A stretch of DNA of 43,629 nt, from contig CACEKA010000008.1 of assembly GCA_902560015.1 (NCBI GenBank), forward strand, positions 1 to 43,629, written 5' to 3'. The translations under genes were made by a program, and so were the position numbers. The stretch is from an uncultured Pelagibacteraceae bacterium. Its GTDB lineage: Bacteria > Pseudomonadota > Alphaproteobacteria > Pelagibacterales > Pelagibacteraceae. The notes under the pieces are model-generated. The model made no database searches. It saw only the letters and a program-made list of their open reading frames with translations, and was not told the DNA's origin. Below are positions 22,970 through 31,890 of this stretch, one piece after another (the first letter of the stretch is position 1; every line of letters starts with the position of its first letter).

Positions 22970-24006
22970 TAAATGTTATTTTGTATGTATTCCTTCCATT
23001 CAGTTAAAATTTTTATATTTTCTTTAGAATCTTGCCAAGTCATATTTGGAAAATTACATTTTAATTGTTTTCTTTCAATTGAGTCTGATGCAAGTTTAAT
23101 AGTATTGGCATACGTCGAATATTTTGAAATAACTTCTCTTGTATGATTATTTTTTTCATTAAATATTTCAATAAAACTTTTTTTATTAGGTAGCCAGCTT
23201 GATACTTTCAATTTACCTCTAGAACCAAATATTTCTGATGAATTTTCTAATTTGTTTTTAATTGATACATTTGCCTCTAATTCAAAAAGGTTATCAAATT
23301 CAATTTTTGTATAAGCCTCATCATCTGTACCTCTGAAGTTAAATTTTCCTTTACAGTCAGTTAGTTTATATTTTAAAGAAGACTCTTCTTGTAAAATTTT
23401 TGCTATCAATAACCCAAATGATATAGGGTAACAGCCTATATCTAATATAGCTCCTCCTCCCATCTTTTTATTAAAGAGTCTATGAGTTGGAATAAATTTC
23501 AAAAAATTTTTTACTGAAAATCCAAAACTAGATTTTATTTTTTCGATTTTACCTATTGTATCGTTTGAAATTAATTTCATTAATTCTTTTATTTGTGGAT
23601 GAGATCTGTAAGCAATAGCTTCTAGAAAAAAAACATTAGTTTTTTCAAGTTTTTCAAATATTAGCTTGGCTTCTTCTTTATTAATTGCCATAGGCTTTTC
23701 ACATAAGATACTTTTGCCAGCATCTGCAGATTTTATAATTAAGTTTGCGTGAGTATTATTTAGAGTGGCTATATAAACTGCATCAACTTCTTTGCAATTA
23801 ATTAAGTCTTCATATGTGTTAAACCTAAGCTTGTCATCAATATTAAATTTTTTACCAAATAATTCATTTTTTTGTTTTGATAGACTGCTTATAGAAACTA
23901 ATTTTGCATTTTCTACTTCTTGAATTGCTTCGGCAAATTTTTGTGCCATTTTTCCAAGGCCTAAAATACCCCACTTAATCACAATCTTGTTTACCTTTTT
24001 AAACAT
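22969..24006 (-). CDS. Gfo/Idh/MocA family oxidoreductase
   Basis: A 345-residue NAD(P)-dependent sugar dehydrogenase-like protein. The Rossmann motif WGILGLGKMAQKFAEAI is at about 12-28, AVYIATLNNTHANLI near 75 and the catalytic-region CEKPMAINKEEA near 98. GGAILDIGCYPISFGLLIAK follows near 185 with the family's conserved D-x-G-x-Y/H. It probably oxidises or epimerises a sugar or nucleotide-sugar for the adjoining glycosyltransferases. It diverges from the second glycosyltransferase over 92 bp. Confidence 0.85.
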   Translation of the reverse strand: MFKKVNKIVIKWGILGLGKMAQKFAEAIQEVENAKLVSISSLSKQKNELFGKKFNIDDKLRFNTYEDLINCKEVDAVYIATLNNTHANLIIKSADAGKSILCEKPMAINKEEAKLIFEKLEKTNVFFLEAIAYRSHPQIKELMKLISNDTIGKIEKIKSSFGFSVKNFLKFIPTHRLFNKKMGGGAILDIGCYPISFGLLIAKILQEESSLKYKLTDCKGKFNFRGTDDEAYTKIEFDNLFELEANVSIKNKLENSSEIFGSRGKLKVSSWLPNKKSFIEIFNEKNNHTREVISKYSTYANTIKLASDSIERKQLKCNFPNMTWQDSKENIKILTEWKEYIQNNI

Positions 24007-24098
24007 CTAACTTAACGATGTTTGTTTGAATATTATTCTCTTTAATATAATAAAAAATAATAATATATGATTTATACCTTTATAACATAAAAATTTAA
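24007..24098. promoter_or_regulatory. Divergent promoter region of the glycan genes
   Basis: A 92-bp gap of nearly pure A/T between two divergent genes. Several TATAAT-like hexamers are visible near 24040-24070, so promoters for both directions are likely, but the base composition makes any single assignment unsafe. Confidence 0.35.
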
Positions 24099-25202
24099 AT
24101 GATTGACAATAAAATAATATTTTTTATGCCCCATATGGTTGGTGGTGGAGTAGAAAAAAACCTTTATATAATTGCAAACGATTTTGCAAAAAAGATTAAG
24201 CATGTACATTTCATTACTTCTAAAAAAACTTTTAATTCTAATTTTAAAAATGTAAAAATTATTAATCCTAAATCAACTATATGGAGTCATTTTGGAGTAA
24301 GATTTAATTATGTTGTATGTCTTTTTATTTTAATTAGAGAAATTCTAAGTAAAAAAAAACCATTAGTTTTTGCATTTCAAGCAAATGTTTATTGTATTAT
24401 TCTTTGTAAAATTCTAAACGTTAAAATTGTTACGAGATCAAATTCTTCACCTTCAGGCTGGACTCAAAATAACTTAAAAAATTATATCTTCAAAAAAGCA
24501 TTTAAGAAAGCAGATAAGATAATTGTAAATAGCCTTGAATTTAAGAAGCAATTTAAAAAAAGATTCAATGTAAAGACTGAATGTATTTACAACCCATTAA
24601 ATAAAAAAGAAATTTTAAGAAAATCAAAAAACAAAATTAATTTAAATTTTTTTAAAGATAAAAAGAAATTAAAAATTCTAAATATAGGTAGATTTACAGA
24701 CCAAAAAGACCACCTTACATTACTTAAATCTATGAAGATTTTAAAAAATAAATACAAATTAAATTTTATTTTACTTATTATTGGTAGAGGTCAAAATAAA
24801 AGTAAAATTCAAAATTTTATTAACAAAAATAATTTAAATCTTAACGTTAAAGTAATTGGATTTAAAAAAAATCCATATAAATACACTAGTTGCTGTGATC
24901 TTTTTGTCTTATCTTCAATATTTGAAGGTTTGCCAAATGTATTGCTTGAAGCAATTACTTTGAAAAAATTTGTTATATCCTCAAATTGTCCTACTGGACC
25001 AAATGAAATTCTTAATAATGGTAAAGGTGGTCTTTTATTTAAAACTGGTAGTTCCAATGACTTAGCAAAAAAAATTATTTTTTATCATAACAATAAAAAA
25101 AAGTTGAAAAAGAAAATAGATTTTGCTTATAATAATCTAGATAGGTTTGATTTTAATACTAATCTAAAAAAATATTTTGAAGTAATTGCTGATTTATTTT
25201 AA
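24099..25202 (+). CDS. Glycosyltransferase family 4 protein
   Basis: A 367-residue GT-B glycosyltransferase. The start FFMPHMVGGGVEKNLYIIAN holds the Gly-rich loop typical of GT4 enzymes. NIGRFTDQKDHLTLLKSMK is near 202 and the E-x7-E motif in FEGLPNVLLEA near 274, followed by SNCPTGPNEIL. It should transfer a sugar from a nucleotide donor onto a surface glycan. It is extremely Lys/Asn/Ile-rich with poly-A runs, more so than most core genes here, in line with a variable surface-glycan locus. Confidence 0.88.
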   Translation: MIDNKIIFFMPHMVGGGVEKNLYIIANDFAKKIKHVHFITSKKTFNSNFKNVKIINPKSTIWSHFGVRFNYVVCLFILIREILSKKKPLVFAFQANVYCIILCKILNVKIVTRSNSSPSGWTQNNLKNYIFKKAFKKADKIIVNSLEFKKQFKKRFNVKTECIYNPLNKKEILRKSKNKINLNFFKDKKKLKILNIGRFTDQKDHLTLLKSMKILKNKYKLNFILLIIGRGQNKSKIQNFINKNNLNLNVKVIGFKKNPYKYTSCCDLFVLSSIFEGLPNVLLEAITLKKFVISSNCPTGPNEILNNGKGGLLFKTGSSNDLAKKIIFYHNNKKKLKKKIDFAYNNLDRFDFNTNLKKYFEVIADLF

Positions 25203-25235
25203 AGTTTCTCTTGCCTTATCTACTATTAATTTGGA

Positions 25236-25721
25236 TTAATCCCTAAAATTTATAAATTCAATTGGTAGACCAATATCAATTGTTTTAATGGCAGCTATAG
25301 CATCTTGGAGATCATCTCTTTTTTTTCCATCCACTCTTAATTCTTCTCCTTGAATTTTAATCTGAATTTTAAGTTTAAGTTTCTTTATATCTCCAATAAT
25401 TTTTTTTGCATTTTCTTGGCTTATTCCCTCTTTTAACTCACTAACTTGCCTGATAGTTCCACCTGATGCACCTTCAGAGTTTTTGACACTCAAAACTCGT
25501 GGATCTACTTTCCTTCTTACAAGGTGTGTCTCCAATAGTTCGTTCACTTGCTTAAGTTTTAAATCATCTGTGGCTATCGTTGTAATAGTTTTATCTTTTC
25601 TTTCGATTGAAATATTAAGGCCCTTAAAATCATATCGATTACTAATTTCTCTTAAACAATTTGCAAGAGCATTATCAAATTCTTGATAGTTGACTTTACT
25701 GATTACATCAAATGAAGGCAT
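25236..25721 (-). CDS. yajQ: YajQ family nucleotide-binding protein
   Basis: A 161-residue UPF0234/YajQ protein of the normal family length. Hallmarks are MPSFDVISKVNYQEFDNA at the start, SNRYDFKG near 28, RRKVDPR near 90 and ELRVDGKKRDDLQ near 127. YajQ proteins have two RNP-like domains; a Xanthomonas member binds cyclic di-GMP and works with a LysR-type regulator. Whether that applies here is unknown. It stands alone between a glycosyltransferase and a dehydrogenase. Confidence 0.93.
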   Translation of the reverse strand: MPSFDVISKVNYQEFDNALANCLREISNRYDFKGLNISIERKDKTITTIATDDLKLKQVNELLETHLVRRKVDPRVLSVKNSEGASGGTIRQVSELKEGISQENAKKIIGDIKKLKLKIQIKIQGEELRVDGKKRDDLQDAIAAIKTIDIGLPIEFINFRD

Positions 25722-25794
25722 AATTTTTTTTATTAATTTATATGATAATACATTTATTATTAAAATAAATTAAAGATAAGATAATTATCTAAAA

Positions 25795-26814
25795 ATGAAA
25801 AAAATTAGAATTCATATTAGAAATAACCATTGGAAAGAGGGTTTTTTGCCTTGTGATCTAGAAGGTGAAAAAAATAGCACTATCAATAAAGATGAATTTG
25901 AAAAAGGACTTAGTCAATATCCAGAAATTATAAATAAGATTGAATATCTAGTTGATTGGGATGAAGAAAATTATATTACTTCAATGAAAGATGCAGACGT
26001 TTTGTTAGGTTGGCAATTTCCAACAAATAGTATTAGAGAAATTGCACCAAATCTTAAATGGATTCATGTTAGTTCAGCAGGTGTTAATCATTTGTCTCCT
26101 TTTGATTGGATGAAAGATGATTTAATTTTAACTAATAGTAGTGGAGTACAATCTAAAAAAGCAGGTGAGTTTGGATTAATGAGCATCTTAATGCTTCAAA
26201 ACCAAATGACAAAAATAGTTACTAACCAAAAAAATAAAGAATTTGTTACTTTGCTTAGTAAACCTATTGAAGGTTTTAAAGTTGTGGTAATTGGGACAGG
26301 TTCTCTTGGCGGCTCTATGATAAAACATATTAGTAAACTTGGAGCTGAAGTAATTGGTGTTAATCGAAAAGGAAATAGTGTTGAGGGTTGTTCCAAAGTA
26401 ATTACATTTGATAAGATAGATGAAGTATTACCTGTCGCTGACTTTTTATATCTTGCTGTCCCTGAAACAGACGAAACCAAAGGATTAATAAACAAAGGAA
26501 GACTGGATAGTCTTAAACCTACATGTGGAATTGTTAATATTGGAAGACAATCCGTTTTAGATTATGAAGCATTAAGAATTAAACTAGAAAAAAATGAATT
26601 AGCTGGTGCCATTTTAGATGTGTTTTCGCATGAACCTATTCCAAAAAACTCTCCTTTTTGGGACACACCAAATTTAATCATTACACCACATATTTCATCA
26701 GATAGTCAAGGCAACTATATTGAAATGGTATTGAAAATATTTTTTAAAAATCTCAAACTCTTTATAGAAAATAAGGAGCTTATTAATCAAATTGATAGAA
26801 ACTTAGGTTATTAG
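25795..26814 (+). CDS. D-isomer-specific 2-hydroxyacid dehydrogenase
   Basis: A 339-residue NAD(P)-dependent dehydrogenase of the D-2-hydroxyacid family, reducing a 2-oxo acid such as glyoxylate or hydroxypyruvate. NAD site VVVIGTGSLGGSMIKHI at about 162-178; catalytic Arg in VNIGRQSVLD, Glu in FSHEPI and His in ITPHISSDS near 298. The N-terminal substrate domain includes WIHVSSAGVNHL. It is transcribed alone, with 73 bp upstream for a promoter. The exact substrate cannot be told from motifs. Confidence 0.88.
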   Translation: MKKIRIHIRNNHWKEGFLPCDLEGEKNSTINKDEFEKGLSQYPEIINKIEYLVDWDEENYITSMKDADVLLGWQFPTNSIREIAPNLKWIHVSSAGVNHLSPFDWMKDDLILTNSSGVQSKKAGEFGLMSILMLQNQMTKIVTNQKNKEFVTLLSKPIEGFKVVVIGTGSLGGSMIKHISKLGAEVIGVNRKGNSVEGCSKVITFDKIDEVLPVADFLYLAVPETDETKGLINKGRLDSLKPTCGIVNIGRQSVLDYEALRIKLEKNELAGAILDVFSHEPIPKNSPFWDTPNLIITPHISSDSQGNYIEMVLKIFFKNLKLFIENKELINQIDRNLGY

Positions 26815-26858
26815 AAAGCAATATAGAGATAATTTGTTTTATAACTTAAATTTAAAAA

Positions 26859-28175
26859 TTAAAAGTTAGAGGGTTTATTATCTTTATTAACTATTTCTAC
26901 AACCTGTTTAATTGGTTCTTCAATCGGTTCAGTAGATGGGTTTAATTCAATTCCAGCAGGAGTAATTGATTGAGGCATTGCAACAAATTGAGAGTCTGGA
27001 TTTTCAACAACAGGTCTAACTCTAGATCTATAAACTCCATAGATGCCTATTAGTGAATGAAAAAATAATAAAAAAATAAAAAATCCATTAGGACCAACCA
27101 TACCCATAAATATTGAACATAGAAAAGGTCCACCCATAGCTCCCATTCCAAATGTAAACTGTAAACTAGCTCCAGCAGCAACAAATTTTTCTTTTGGAAT
27201 AAAGTCATTAGTATGTGCTAAAATTAAAGAGAACATTGGAAGACTACAAAAAGAAAACAAAATTAAAAAAACATAAAACCAAAATTTACTTGTAGCTAAG
27301 TCTCCAGGTAAATACATTTGTCTTGATGATAAAATTGCACAAAGAGCAAAAAAAGCAGCAGCAAAAGTCACAATTATTATTACTTTTCTTCTATCAAACA
27401 TGTCTGATAGTTTTCCAATTGGCCATTGAGATATTGCACCAGAAATTGCAAGCAAGAATGTAACTAATGAAATCTGAAAAATTGAAAAATTCATTGTTGT
27501 TGCATACACAGCAAGAAGAGTAAATAATGCAGATTGAATTGTTCCATAAAAGAATGAACTAACCATTCCAAAAGGAGATGAGATAAATACTTCTTGTAAA
27601 GACATTTTGGATATTTTTTTAAATGTTGGCGCTTTTCTTTTTGTTAGCAAAATTGGAATTAGTGCTGCTGAAGTTATGACCGAAATTAATATAAAAGGTT
27701 CAAAGTTGAGTGGATCACTGAAGTTAAGTAAAAACATTCCAAGTCCCATGGCACCATATAAGATGACCATGTAAACAGATAAAACACTTCCTCTATTTTT
27801 GTTGCTTGCTCTATCATTTAACCAACTTTCAGCCACTGTATAAATAGAGACCATACTTATTCCAGTAAGCACTCTTAACAAAAACCATACAAAAGGACTC
27901 ACATATACAGCATGAATTAAAACTACTAACGAAGCTGTTGATGCAAATGCAGCAAAAACTCTAATATGTCCTACACGAGAAATAATTTGAGGGATAGTTT
28001 TAGCGCCTATAAAGTAACCAACAAAATATCCAGACATCATAAAACCAGTTGCAGTTAAACTAAATTCTTCTTTAACTGCTCTGACCCCAAGTAATGATCC
28101 TTGAAATCCATAGGCAAGCATAAGTGCTCCCATACCTAGAAATAAAGCCCATGAATTTTTTAATACTTTCTCCAT
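26859..28175 (-). CDS. MFS transporter
   Basis: A 438-residue major facilitator with about 12 membrane segments. The loop 2-3 region reads GAKTIPQIISRVGHIR and the repeat in the second half is IGKLSDMFDRRKVIIIV, typical of the YfkF/UMF2-like sugar-phosphate or drug group. A hydrophilic, Pro/Glu-rich tail of about 40 residues follows the last helix. The substrate is unknown. It is followed downstream by the hydroxyacid dehydrogenase in convergent orientation. Confidence 0.87.
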   Translation of the reverse strand: MEKVLKNSWALFLGMGALMLAYGFQGSLLGVRAVKEEFSLTATGFMMSGYFVGYFIGAKTIPQIISRVGHIRVFAAFASTASLVVLIHAVYVSPFVWFLLRVLTGISMVSIYTVAESWLNDRASNKNRGSVLSVYMVILYGAMGLGMFLLNFSDPLNFEPFILISVITSAALIPILLTKRKAPTFKKISKMSLQEVFISSPFGMVSSFFYGTIQSALFTLLAVYATTMNFSIFQISLVTFLLAISGAISQWPIGKLSDMFDRRKVIIIVTFAAAFFALCAILSSRQMYLPGDLATSKFWFYVFLILFSFCSLPMFSLILAHTNDFIPKEKFVAAGASLQFTFGMGAMGGPFLCSIFMGMVGPNGFFIFLLFFHSLIGIYGVYRSRVRPVVENPDSQFVAMPQSITPAGIELNPSTEPIEEPIKQVVEIVNKDNKPSNF

Positions 28176-28232
28176 ATGAATCGCTATCTATTTCTGATTT
28201 GTGGCCAAATCAAGTTAATTGTCTTTTGAGAA

Positions 28233-29093
28233 TTAAGAATTTTTAAGCTTAAGAAATGAATGAATTGCAATCGTTAAAATGATGACTGCTCCACCCTGTA
28301 TAGTTTCGATGCTAGGCTGTTCTTTAATTACCATCCAAACCCAAAAAGGACCAATGATAGTCTCTAATAAGAAGAACAAATTTACTTCTTCAGCTGGAAT
28401 AAACCTTGGAGCAATTGTTACCATTACAAAAGGAATTGCAACGCACATCACACACATTAAAGGGACAATATACAAGTCTTGATCAATGAGAGTGTATGTT
28501 TCGATAAAAAACATAGCAAAAATAGCAACTAATAATTTTCCAACTACCGCAGCAGGAACTAAGTTCTTTTTTTTAGCTGATCTTATGGTTACCGCTCCAA
28601 TCGCTAACCCTAAGGCAGTTACAAGTCCTAACAAATCCCCATAAATATTTCCTAATTGAAGCGAGTCGTAAAAGATATATACAGCAGCAAAAAATGTAAC
28701 TCCAATTGCAATCCAGGTTTTGCTATCTGGCATCTCTTTTAAAAATATTGCACCTAAAATAGCTGATAACATAGGTGCCATTGCAATCATTACCAATGTA
28801 TTTGCAACATTTGTATTTTGAATTGAAACTACAAAAGTAATGTTGGTTATCGAAAAGGTTAATATGTAAATTATTCCATGGTGACCACTGGTAAAAAGCA
28901 TTTTAAAAAAATTTGCTTTGTAGATAATTAGCATTCCAATCAGGACTGTAAAAAATGGAATAGCACCTCGATAAAAAACTAAACCCCAAGTATCAACATT
29001 AGACAATCTTATGAATAAACTGTCAGGGGTAATGAACATTACCGCAACAAAAGCTAATAAAGATCCTTTTTTTTGATCTGATAGTGATTTCAT
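28233..29093 (-). CDS. EamA/DMT-superfamily transporter
   Basis: A 286-residue membrane protein with about ten hydrophobic segments in two EamA halves. The frame extends to 29111, but ATG 29093 overlaps the gshB stop as ATGA, the usual coupling in this genome, so I prefer it. Near the C-terminus RFIPAEEVNLFFLLETIIGP is the conserved block of the second repeat. Coupling to glutathione synthetase is notable: a glutathione or thiol-compound exporter is conceivable but unproven. Confidence 0.84.
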   Translation of the reverse strand: MKSLSDQKKGSLLAFVAVMFITPDSLFIRLSNVDTWGLVFYRGAIPFFTVLIGMLIIYKANFFKMLFTSGHHGIIYILTFSITNITFVVSIQNTNVANTLVMIAMAPMLSAILGAIFLKEMPDSKTWIAIGVTFFAAVYIFYDSLQLGNIYGDLLGLVTALGLAIGAVTIRSAKKKNLVPAAVVGKLLVAIFAMFFIETYTLIDQDLYIVPLMCVMCVAIPFVMVTIAPRFIPAEEVNLFFLLETIIGPFWVWMVIKEQPSIETIQGGAVIILTIAIHSFLKLKNS

Positions 29094-30016
29094 GCTTTTA
29101 ATTCTTTCCAAAAAGTTTTTGCAAGATTAATTCCTGATAAATCATATAATGTTTTTAATCCAGTAGGGGAAGTTACGTTAATATCTCCATTTAATTTTTG
29201 ATCAATAAAATCAATACCAGCAAAAAAAATATTTTCTTTTTTAAGATCATTAGCGATTAATTTTGAGATCTTATTTTCTTTAGTTGTTAATTTAATATTA
29301 ATTGGTTTTGCACCTTTACTCATATTACTTAAAAAAGAACCTTGTTTAGGAACTCTAGATATTGCACCACACACTTTACCATTGATAATAAATACTCTTT
29401 TATCTCCTTTACTAATTTTAGGTAAAAATTTTTGACACATAATATGATCATGTTTTTTGATAAATTTATTAACCAATTTTGAATTAAATTTATTTAATAG
29501 ATGAATATCATTTCCACTATAACTATGAATAGGTTTTAAGATTACTTTTTTATGTTTTTTAAAAAATTTTTTAATTTCACTAATATTTTGAGTGAAAATA
29601 GTGTTTGGCATATATCTTTGATATCTAGCTGAATATAATTTCTCAGAAATATTTCTTATTGAGGTTGGATTATTTAAAATTTTAACTTTATTTTTAATAG
29701 TATCTAAAATGTAGGTTGCTGAAATATATTCAAGATTGAATGGAGGATCTTGTCGAATTAGAATAAATTTACATTTAGTAAGTTCTAATTTTTGTTTTTT
29801 TAATATTTTAAAAAATTTTTTATTTTTGTAATTAAATTTGATAAAAAATCCTGAGGCAATTACTTTTGAATTAATTACTGATAAGTTTTTCGGATCATAA
29901 TAAAATATCCTGTAGTTTTTGTTTTGGATTTCATGGGCAAGAAAAATACTAGTATCTGTTATAGGGTTTAATTTAGAAGGGTTATTTCCTTGAACAGCTA
30001 CAATTTTATTTATCAT
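29090..30016 (-). CDS. gshB: Glutathione synthetase
   Basis: A 308-residue ATP-grasp enzyme that joins gamma-glutamylcysteine and glycine. Visible are RQDPPFNLEYISATYILD near 88, KIKKFFKKHKKVILKPIHSY with the Gly-rich SYSGNDIH, KGDKRVFIINGKVCGAISR, GIDFIDQKLNGDINVTSPTG with metal and phosphate ligands, and the terminal Leu-rich helix. The frame can start at GTG 30025, but ATG 30016 seems more likely; it overlaps the gshA end by 11 bp. It forms a glutathione operon with gshA. Confidence 0.93.
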   Translation of the reverse strand: MINKIVAVQGNNPSKLNPITDTSIFLAHEIQNKNYRIFYYDPKNLSVINSKVIASGFFIKFNYKNKKFFKILKKQKLELTKCKFILIRQDPPFNLEYISATYILDTIKNKVKILNNPTSIRNISEKLYSARYQRYMPNTIFTQNISEIKKFFKKHKKVILKPIHSYSGNDIHLLNKFNSKLVNKFIKKHDHIMCQKFLPKISKGDKRVFIINGKVCGAISRVPKQGSFLSNMSKGAKPINIKLTTKENKISKLIANDLKKENIFFAGIDFIDQKLNGDINVTSPTGLKTLYDLSGINLAKTFWKELKA

Positions 30017-31301
30017 ATAATTCACTTAAATCTTCAGTTTTAGAAAATTTACTGATCATATGATCTGCGTTAGTTAATTTATTATCAATTACTTTTTGTA
30101 AATGATTTAAAAATAAAGTTTCATTTTTTCCACGTTTATTAAGTATATCTCTTTCCTCCAATCCTTTTTTAGACAAATTTAATAATGTACTAGCCCAATA
30201 AAGAAGATCTTTACCCATCAATTGAGTGTTAAATCCTTTTTCTGGAGCTTCAAGATATGCGTTAATAATTTTACTTTTGTCCCATTTTGAAATTATTTCA
30301 TAAACTTTATCTAAATTTCCATACAACATACCAATAAAAAATGCAGGTCCAGAACATAAGCAATCCCAACCACAAGTATCCATTGAACGAAGTTCAATAT
30401 ATTTTTTTAATCTATTCTCAGTAAAAATTGTACTTAAGTGAGTTGTTAAATCTTTTTCTGTCGGCAGTCTATTTCCTATCTCAGCAATCTTGCCTTCCAT
30501 GAATTCTTTAAAAGTATATTTTCTTCCAGAAATATAAGTACCCTCATGTTGTATAAACAATATTGGAAAATTAACTACAAATTCAGCATATTTTTCAAAA
30601 TTTAATTCTTCAAAAAATATTTTAGGAAGACCACCTCGTGATGTGTTTTGCCATACCTTTGATCTGTAGGATAAATACTTACTTTTTTTCTTTTCAACAA
30701 TTGCTGAGTTTGCAAATAGAGCAATTGAAATAGGAACTATTGAATTAACGATCTTAAATTTTTTTATAAAATCTTCCTCAGAATTATAATCTATGTTTAA
30801 TTGAGTACCACATGTTCGATACATCATATCTAAACTTAGTTCACCTCCAAGAGGCATATCTTTGGTCATTAATTCGTATCGTTGTTTTGGATTGTTTGGA
30901 ATTTCATCTAATTTAGAGATAGGATCAAACCCAGCACTTACAATATTGATATCTAGTTTTTGAGTAACTTGCCTTAGTTCAAATAGATAATCTTGTGACT
31001 CTGCACAGGCTTCATGAATATGATTAAGTTTTTCTCCTGATAATTCAATTTGATTTCCTGGTTCTAGAGTAATGTTTTTGCCACCTTTATTTAATCCAAT
31101 AATATTTTCTTTTTCTAAAATTGGATTCCATCCAAATTCTAACAAAGCTGCAAACATTTGTTTTATTTTCGAATAATCAATTCTCTTATTGTTCTTATTA
31201 TCAAAAAGAAATTTTTCATGTTCTATTCCTATTTTAAAATCTTTTATCTCTTTAATGCCAGATTTAAAATAATCTATGATTTGTTCTTTAGTAGTTATCA
31301 T
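30006..31301 (-). CDS. gshA: Glutamate-cysteine ligase (plant/alphaproteobacterial type)
   Basis: A 431-residue GCS2-type glutamate-cysteine ligase, first step of glutathione synthesis. Blocks include KIGIEHEKFLFD near 23, LEPGNQIELSG near 81, MYRTCGTQLNIDY near 148 and YIELRSMDTCGWDCLCSGPAFFIGMLYG near 296-323 (paired Cys). It precedes gshB with an overlap, and the HD protein gene lies 30 bp upstream in the same direction. The size and motif set match alphaproteobacterial enzymes rather than the E. coli type. Confidence 0.93.
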   Translation of the reverse strand: MITTKEQIIDYFKSGIKEIKDFKIGIEHEKFLFDNKNNKRIDYSKIKQMFAALLEFGWNPILEKENIIGLNKGGKNITLEPGNQIELSGEKLNHIHEACAESQDYLFELRQVTQKLDINIVSAGFDPISKLDEIPNNPKQRYELMTKDMPLGGELSLDMMYRTCGTQLNIDYNSEEDFIKKFKIVNSIVPISIALFANSAIVEKKKSKYLSYRSKVWQNTSRGGLPKIFFEELNFEKYAEFVVNFPILFIQHEGTYISGRKYTFKEFMEGKIAEIGNRLPTEKDLTTHLSTIFTENRLKKYIELRSMDTCGWDCLCSGPAFFIGMLYGNLDKVYEIISKWDKSKIINAYLEAPEKGFNTQLMGKDLLYWASTLLNLSKKGLEERDILNKRGKNETLFLNHLQKVIDNKLTNADHMISKFSKTEDLSELYDK

Positions 31302-31331
31302 TAGTGTTTAGATAATATCTTATTAAATTAT

Positions 31332-31889
31332 TTAAAGATAATAATATGGTTTTTTAGAAAAAATTTTCTTAACCATTGGACAAAATTCATCCAAAGTCAT
31401 ACTTTTATAATTAGGATCAAAAGAAGCTTGGTCATAGTTTTCACAGAAATTTATTGTTGCCTCATAATGCTCATGGTTTTTAAATTTATCTCGAGCATTT
31501 CTATCTCCTCCTAAATGATGGGCACTATAATAAGTTTGAAAAAGACCGTGATGCTGAATAATCCAATAAGTTCTCTCAGAAACATAGGGTCTTAGTATTG
31601 ATGCTGCATACTGAGAATGATTCATTGGAGCCAAATCATCACCAATATCATGAAGAAGTGTAGCAACAACCATTTCTTCATTTTCACCATTTTTATACGC
31701 TCTAGTTGCTGCCTGCAAAGAATGCTCTAATCTTGTAATTTGATATCCCTCAAGTGTCGTTGTTTGAGCTGCTAAATATTTTAAAATTCTATCAGCTGTT
31801 TTTCTTTCAAAATCTTTTTCATATTTTTCTAAGAGTTGATAGTCCTCTTTAGTACCATTTTTCATCTCTGTGAAACTTACTTTTTTCAT
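31332..31889 (-). CDS. HD-domain protein of the PhnZ/TmpB-like diiron oxygenase type
   Basis: A 185-residue HD-fold protein. LEHSLQ (His56), TLLHDIGDD (His80/Asp81), NHSQYAA (His91), IIQHHGL (His113/114) and YDQASFD (Asp153/158) match the metal-ligand order of PhnZ-type mixed-valent diiron oxygenases, which cleave C-P bonds of hydroxyphosphonates; the H-x23-HD spacing agrees. Ordinary HD phosphohydrolases are the alternative. No phosphonate genes sit nearby: it lies 1 bp after purF and before gshA. The substrate is therefore open. Confidence 0.7.
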   Translation of the reverse strand: MKKVSFTEMKNGTKEDYQLLEKYEKDFERKTADRILKYLAAQTTTLEGYQITRLEHSLQAATRAYKNGENEEMVVATLLHDIGDDLAPMNHSQYAASILRPYVSERTYWIIQHHGLFQTYYSAHHLGGDRNARDKFKNHEHYEATINFCENYDQASFDPNYKSMTLDEFCPMVKKIFSKKPYYYL

Positions 31890-31890
31890 T

